64,000 nucleotides of DNA from Caulochytrium protostelioides (taxonomy: Eukaryota > Chytridiomycota > Caulochytriomycetes > Caulochytriales > Caulochytriaceae): contig ML014113.1 in NCBI GenBank assembly GCA_003615045.1, positions 1-64,000 on the forward strand, in the 5' to 3' direction. Below the pieces are notes generated by a model. That model made no database searches. It saw only the letters and a program-made list of their open reading frames with translations, and was not told where the DNA came from. A program made the position numbers and the translations under genes. The stretch's first letter is position 1; each line of letters begins with the position of its first letter. This document shows positions 60,965-64,000 of this stretch, one piece after another.

Positions 60965-60989
60965 TCTGCTGCTGCTGCTACTGCTGCTG

Positions 60990-61047
<58 letters not shown>
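60965..61047 (+). repeat. Long (CTG)n tract
   Basis: About 27 CTG units with two CTA interruptions near the 5' end. The bases before it (GTCTCCGTC) also precede the tract at 57711. Confidence 0.92.
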
Positions 61048-61048
<1 letters not shown>

Positions 61049-61412
61049 CCAATGTGCCGCGGGGAGGGAAGGGGCCGCGCTGCACCGCGCCGTCGCGCCT
61101 CCGCGCCGTCGCGCCTCCGCGCCGTCGCGCCTCCGCGCCGTGGCCGCTGCTGGTCCTTCCCCTTTCATGGCACACTCCAGCACATCTCGGCCCGGCGCCG
61201 GGCCCATGGCCCATGACCCTGGGCGAGAGGAGGGCCGCGCGCTGGGGCACCGACCACCGGCGAAGCCATTGTGACGCTCGCGTGTGGAGCGATGCCGGTG
61301 GAGGCGGCAACGGCGGTCCCACGACGGGCGGATCGGTGTGTGGACGCCGGGCCTGCGATGGCCAGCGAGCCGACGCGGCGGCCGGCCCTGCGCTGCCTGC
61401 CAGCCAGCCTGC

Positions 61413-61413
61413 G

Positions 61414-61456
<43 letters not shown>

Positions 61457-61475
61457 CCGCCGCCGCCGCCGCTTT
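61413..61475 (+). repeat. (TGCC)n then (GCC)n tract
   Basis: Eleven or so TGCC tetranucleotides run directly into six GCC triplets. Confidence 0.9.
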
Positions 61476-62220
61476 TCTTGTTTTTCTTGTTCGTCTGCTT
61501 GGAGCGTGGCCCTTCGCCCTGGTGCCCCCTTGCCCGCCTGGCGCGCCGCCCGCCCACCGCCGGCCTTCCTCGAACACTTCTCTCCTGCGCAGACGCTGGT
61601 CCCCCGGGCTAGGTCTCGTCGCCGCTCGCCGCTCACCGCTCGCCGCTCGCCGCTCGCCTCGTGTTGTCTCGTCCTACCCAGCGGACGCCGCGACCCGGCG
61701 GCAGCGGACCACGCCACCGCTGCCACGCATCGGGCCGCCGCCAGCCCCGCGGCCACGGCCACGGCCACGGCCAGGCCCACCGCCGTCCTCGACGGCGGGC
61801 AACGCGCGACGCGACCAGCCGCCAGCGTGATACCTGGTTCCGCGTGCCACCGCGCACCGTGTCGGGCCGTGCTGCGCCCACGCGATCCGTGTGCTGCCCG
61901 CCGCCGCCGCCTGCTGCTGCCGCCGCCCAACGCCGCCGCCGCCGCCGCCGCCGCCCCCCGCGGCCCGCGGCCCGCGGCCCGCCGACGCCGCCGTCATTAA
62001 GGCCCGCCACCGCCACGCGCAGGGCCCGCGCGGGTGTGGCCACGTGCGAGCACGTCGATCCGCCCCGCCCGCCCGGCCGCCGTCCTTCCTTCCACCGTCG
62101 ACCTCCACCTGACCTCCACCGCCATCCACGTGCCCTTTGTTTGGCCTGGCGACGAACCCTGAAACTGCCCTCAACCGCGCCCTGAACGTCGCGGGAGGCG
62201 CAACTTCGCTGACGCCTCGG

Positions 62221-62263
62221 ACTCACCCTCACACTCACACTCACGCTCACACTCACGCTCACG
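62221..62263 (+). repeat. CTCACA/CTCACG hexamer tract
   Basis: Six or seven imperfect hexamers ending in an ACGCGCG stretch upstream of the HSF gene. Confidence 0.85.
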
Positions 62264-63102
62264 CGCGATCCCCTCCCGTCTCGCCGTGTCCCCCCGCGTC
62301 GGGCCGCGTACACCCCAACCATCCCTCGCGTCCGCATCCACCGATCTTCCACATCTCTCCCTCCCCCCTTCATCTCTCCATTTCCACCCTTCCCCGCTTT
62401 CAGCTTTCCAACGTGGTCGACACCCAACTCGAAACGTGCGCGCACAGACAAAAAATTCACTCGGTTCCGTGGCCCGATTGCATCATTCGCCGTGTTCTCG
62501 TGCGCGACCGCATCTTCTGACGTGACGCAAGCTTGCAAGCAAACGGAGGGGATACTCGTGGAGGTGAACACCGCGTCCACACGCGAACGGCGGCTCGTTG
62601 GCCAGCACGTGCGGGTCCACGGCCCGGCTGGATCAAAGGCGCGAGACCGGACGGACATCGTCTCGGCACGTCGGGCTTCACACATCGGTCGCGACATTGC
62701 GAGTCGTGCCATCGTGACCCACAGCAACGCCGATTCGGACGCGTTCCAGTGACCTGATCCATACCGAGCTTCGCATCAGACATCTCACCCCCGATAGAGA
62801 GACGTCCCTGTTCGTGGCTCCAGGCATGGCTATCCCGCATGCATAAGCGGCTGGATTTTTTTGTCTGGATTTTTTTGTTTTGGCTTGTTGAAGAATCCTG
62901 TGGATTTGTGCGACACTGTTTCCGTTGGTGCCGTCCTGTTAACGCGCCGGCGTGGGACGCAGCGGTCGGCCCGGCTCTTTTTCTTGGCTTTCGGTCGTTG
63001 CTGCCCTCACTGCGGTCTGGTGGTTGGCCCGCCGCTTGCCCCCTCTTGCGACTCCCGTAGCGACCGGTGGCCACGGCCCTGGTGGACAGCGTTGCGGCCA
63101 TC

Positions 63103-64000
63103 ATGGTCCAGAAAACGACCTTCATTCAAAAGCTCTATGCGATTCTTTCCGATAGCTCTTTCCAGCACCTGATTCACTGGCATCCGGAGGGCCAGTCTTT
63201 TATCGTCGAGGACCCGGCGGAGTTTGCCCGTCAGGTCCTGCCGAAGGAGTACAAACACGGCAACTTTACGAGCTTTGTCCGCCAGCTCAACTTGTATGGC
63301 TTTCACAAGCTGAACCGGAGCTACCACCGCCATACTCACTCGGCGGGCGGCGCCAGCCATGGCGGCAGCAGCGAGAACGAGAGCTGCGAGTTCCGCCATG
63401 CCAAATTTCTCCGCGAGCGTGTCGAGCTGCTGCCTGAAATCCGGCGCAAGTCGAGCAGCTCCTCCGTCTCGATCGACAAATTCGATCTGGGCGGTCTTAA
63501 CGCGAGTATGAATGCGCAGCACGGCCATGCGCTTCATCACCCGTCGCATCATAGCCACCTGTCGTCCCACCCGCATGCGCATCTGCATGGGCATCCTCAC
63601 ACGCGTCCGCATCCCATGGCCGGTGGGCCGGCTATGACCCATTCACATGCGCATGACGCGTCACCGGGCGGCCACCACCCAATCGGCCATTCCATGTATG
63701 GTCACCCCGGGGTCGGGATGCCCGATCCCCGTCATGCGCATGGCTATGGCGCGACGATGCCGCTCCACCCGCACCCAGGAGCGATGCCGCCGCCCGCCCA
63801 GCAACAGCAGCAACATCAGCAGTCACAGCAACAGCAGCAGTCGCTGTCCCAGGCAAGCCTCGGCATGATGGCGCACCATGGCGGTTCCGAGGATTCACCG
63901 CAGCCGCGGCATCATCACCCGGGCGAGACGCCGCCCATGTACCACCCACCCATGTACCAGCACCCCGGGTATCATCATCACCCATCCTACGGGCCGAGCG
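63103..64000 (+). CDS. Heat shock transcription factor, 5' part (runs off right edge)
   Basis: Open from ATG 63103 to the window end, at least 299 aa. Residues 6-66 are the HSF winged-helix DNA-binding domain: F-I-Q-K-L-Y-A-I-L-S-D, F-I-V-E-D-P-A-E-F, and the recognition helix region N-F-T-S-F-V-R-Q-L-N-L-Y-G-F-H-K-L. The domain closes with C-E-F-R-H-A-K-F-L-R-E-R and L-L-P-E-I-R-R-K. Between G-F-H-K-L and C-E-F-R-H there are about 28 residues, His/Ser/Gly-rich, so the wing is longer than usual. Then comes an extremely His-rich stretch (about 130-190) and a Gln run (about 230-250, encoded by CAG/CAA). HSFs trimerise and bind nGAAn repeats to drive stress genes. The coiled coil expected after the DNA-binding domain is not evident in the visible part. 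Confidence 0.9.
   Translation, partial: MVQKTTFIQKLYAILSDSSFQHLIHWHPEGQSFIVEDPAEFARQVLPKEYKHGNFTSFVRQLNLYGFHKLNRSYHRHTHSAGGASHGGSSENESCEFRHAKFLRERVELLPEIRRKSSSSSVSIDKFDLGGLNASMNAQHGHALHHPSHHSHLSSHPHAHLHGHPHTRPHPMAGGPAMTHSHAHDASPGGHHPIGHSMYGHPGVGMPDPRHAHGYGATMPLHPHPGAMPPPAQQQQQHQQSQQQQQSLSQASLGMMAHHGGSEDSPQPRHHHPGETPPMYHPPMYQHPGYHHHPSYGPS

Larger units (their letters stand above)
56574..63102. other. Gene-poor GC-rich region between cyclin and HSF genes
   Basis: About 6.5 kb between divergent genes. Many long frames overlap on all phases (for example 56566-57636 and 56921-58063), Arg/Ala/Pro-rich and motif-free; they follow from GC content and repeat tracts. I support no gene here. Repeat tracts are listed separately. 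Part of the right end is expected to be HSF promoter and 5' UTR. Confidence 0.5.

Noticed and set aside
56574-62700. Many 100-380-codon frames in the GC-rich region
   Set aside because: They overlap on both strands, are Arg/Ala/Pro-rich, change character with the repeat tracts and carry no motif.
1-64000. Bacterial operon, prophage or CRISPR array
   Set aside because: Genes are eukaryotic with introns, no array of spaced direct repeats exists and no prokaryotic gene cluster is present.

Overview
The window looks like nuclear DNA of a flagellated (zoosporic) fungus. Genes are spaced 0.1-2 kb apart, several have short GT-AG introns, and the proteins are plainly eukaryotic (dynactin, peroxin, complex I, Arp2/3, coilin, HSF). 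Cilium and microtubule genes (DRC2, NME7 with a DM10 domain, a TEX9-like protein, a CAMSAP/Patronin-like protein, dynactin p150) sit beside genes typical of Opisthokonta and fungi (Kap122/importin-13-like karyopherin, kynurenine formamidase-like hydrolase, a GPI-anchored double-psi barrel protein). Blastocladiomycota or Chytridiomycota is my best guess from content; nothing here fixes genus or species.

Layout. 0-29 kb is AT-richer: C2H2 zinc-finger protein (-), DRC2 (-), NDUFS4 (+), deoxyhypusine hydroxylase (-), an unrecognised multi-exon small gene (+), a karyopherin (-), dynactin p150 (+), PEX2 (-), URM1 (-) between two almost identical 447-bp direct repeats, a CAMSAP-like protein (+) and an alpha/beta hydrolase (-). 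29.7-56.6 kb is clearly more GC-rich: an unrecognised nuclear-type protein (-), dipeptidyl peptidase III (+), PDAP1 (-), an SCP2-domain protein (-), ARPC4 (+), a secreted GPI-type double-psi barrel protein (-), NME7 (+), PUF60 (-), coilin (+), TEX9-like (+) and a cyclin K/T-type protein (-). 56.6-63.1 kb is a gene-poor GC-rich stretch with triplet and tetranucleotide tracts, followed by the 5' part of a heat shock factor gene running off the right edge.

The most interesting pattern is a dispersed family of eight degenerate remnants (1-438, 10398-10510, 14041-14180, 28678-29090, 37390-37545, 40333-40900, 40990-41404, 46478-46860). Most are covered by no intact reading frame. Translated with frameshifts they give the C-terminal end of a TnpB/Fanzor-type RNA-guided nuclease: a decayed zinc finger, an R-G-L-L-x-C element, then F-V-N-R-D-L-x-A-A-x-N-I-R-R-C-L (the RuvC-III region) and a short tail. 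Five copies also share about 70-100 nt after the stop codon, ending in a common GTGTTGGGTC-like terminus. That is where OMEGA systems encode the guide-RNA scaffold. Only this 3' part is kept, and six of eight copies lie tail-to-tail with the nearest host gene.

Splice sites were placed by eye from GT/AG and family alignment. Family calls come from memory of conserved motifs, not from a search.
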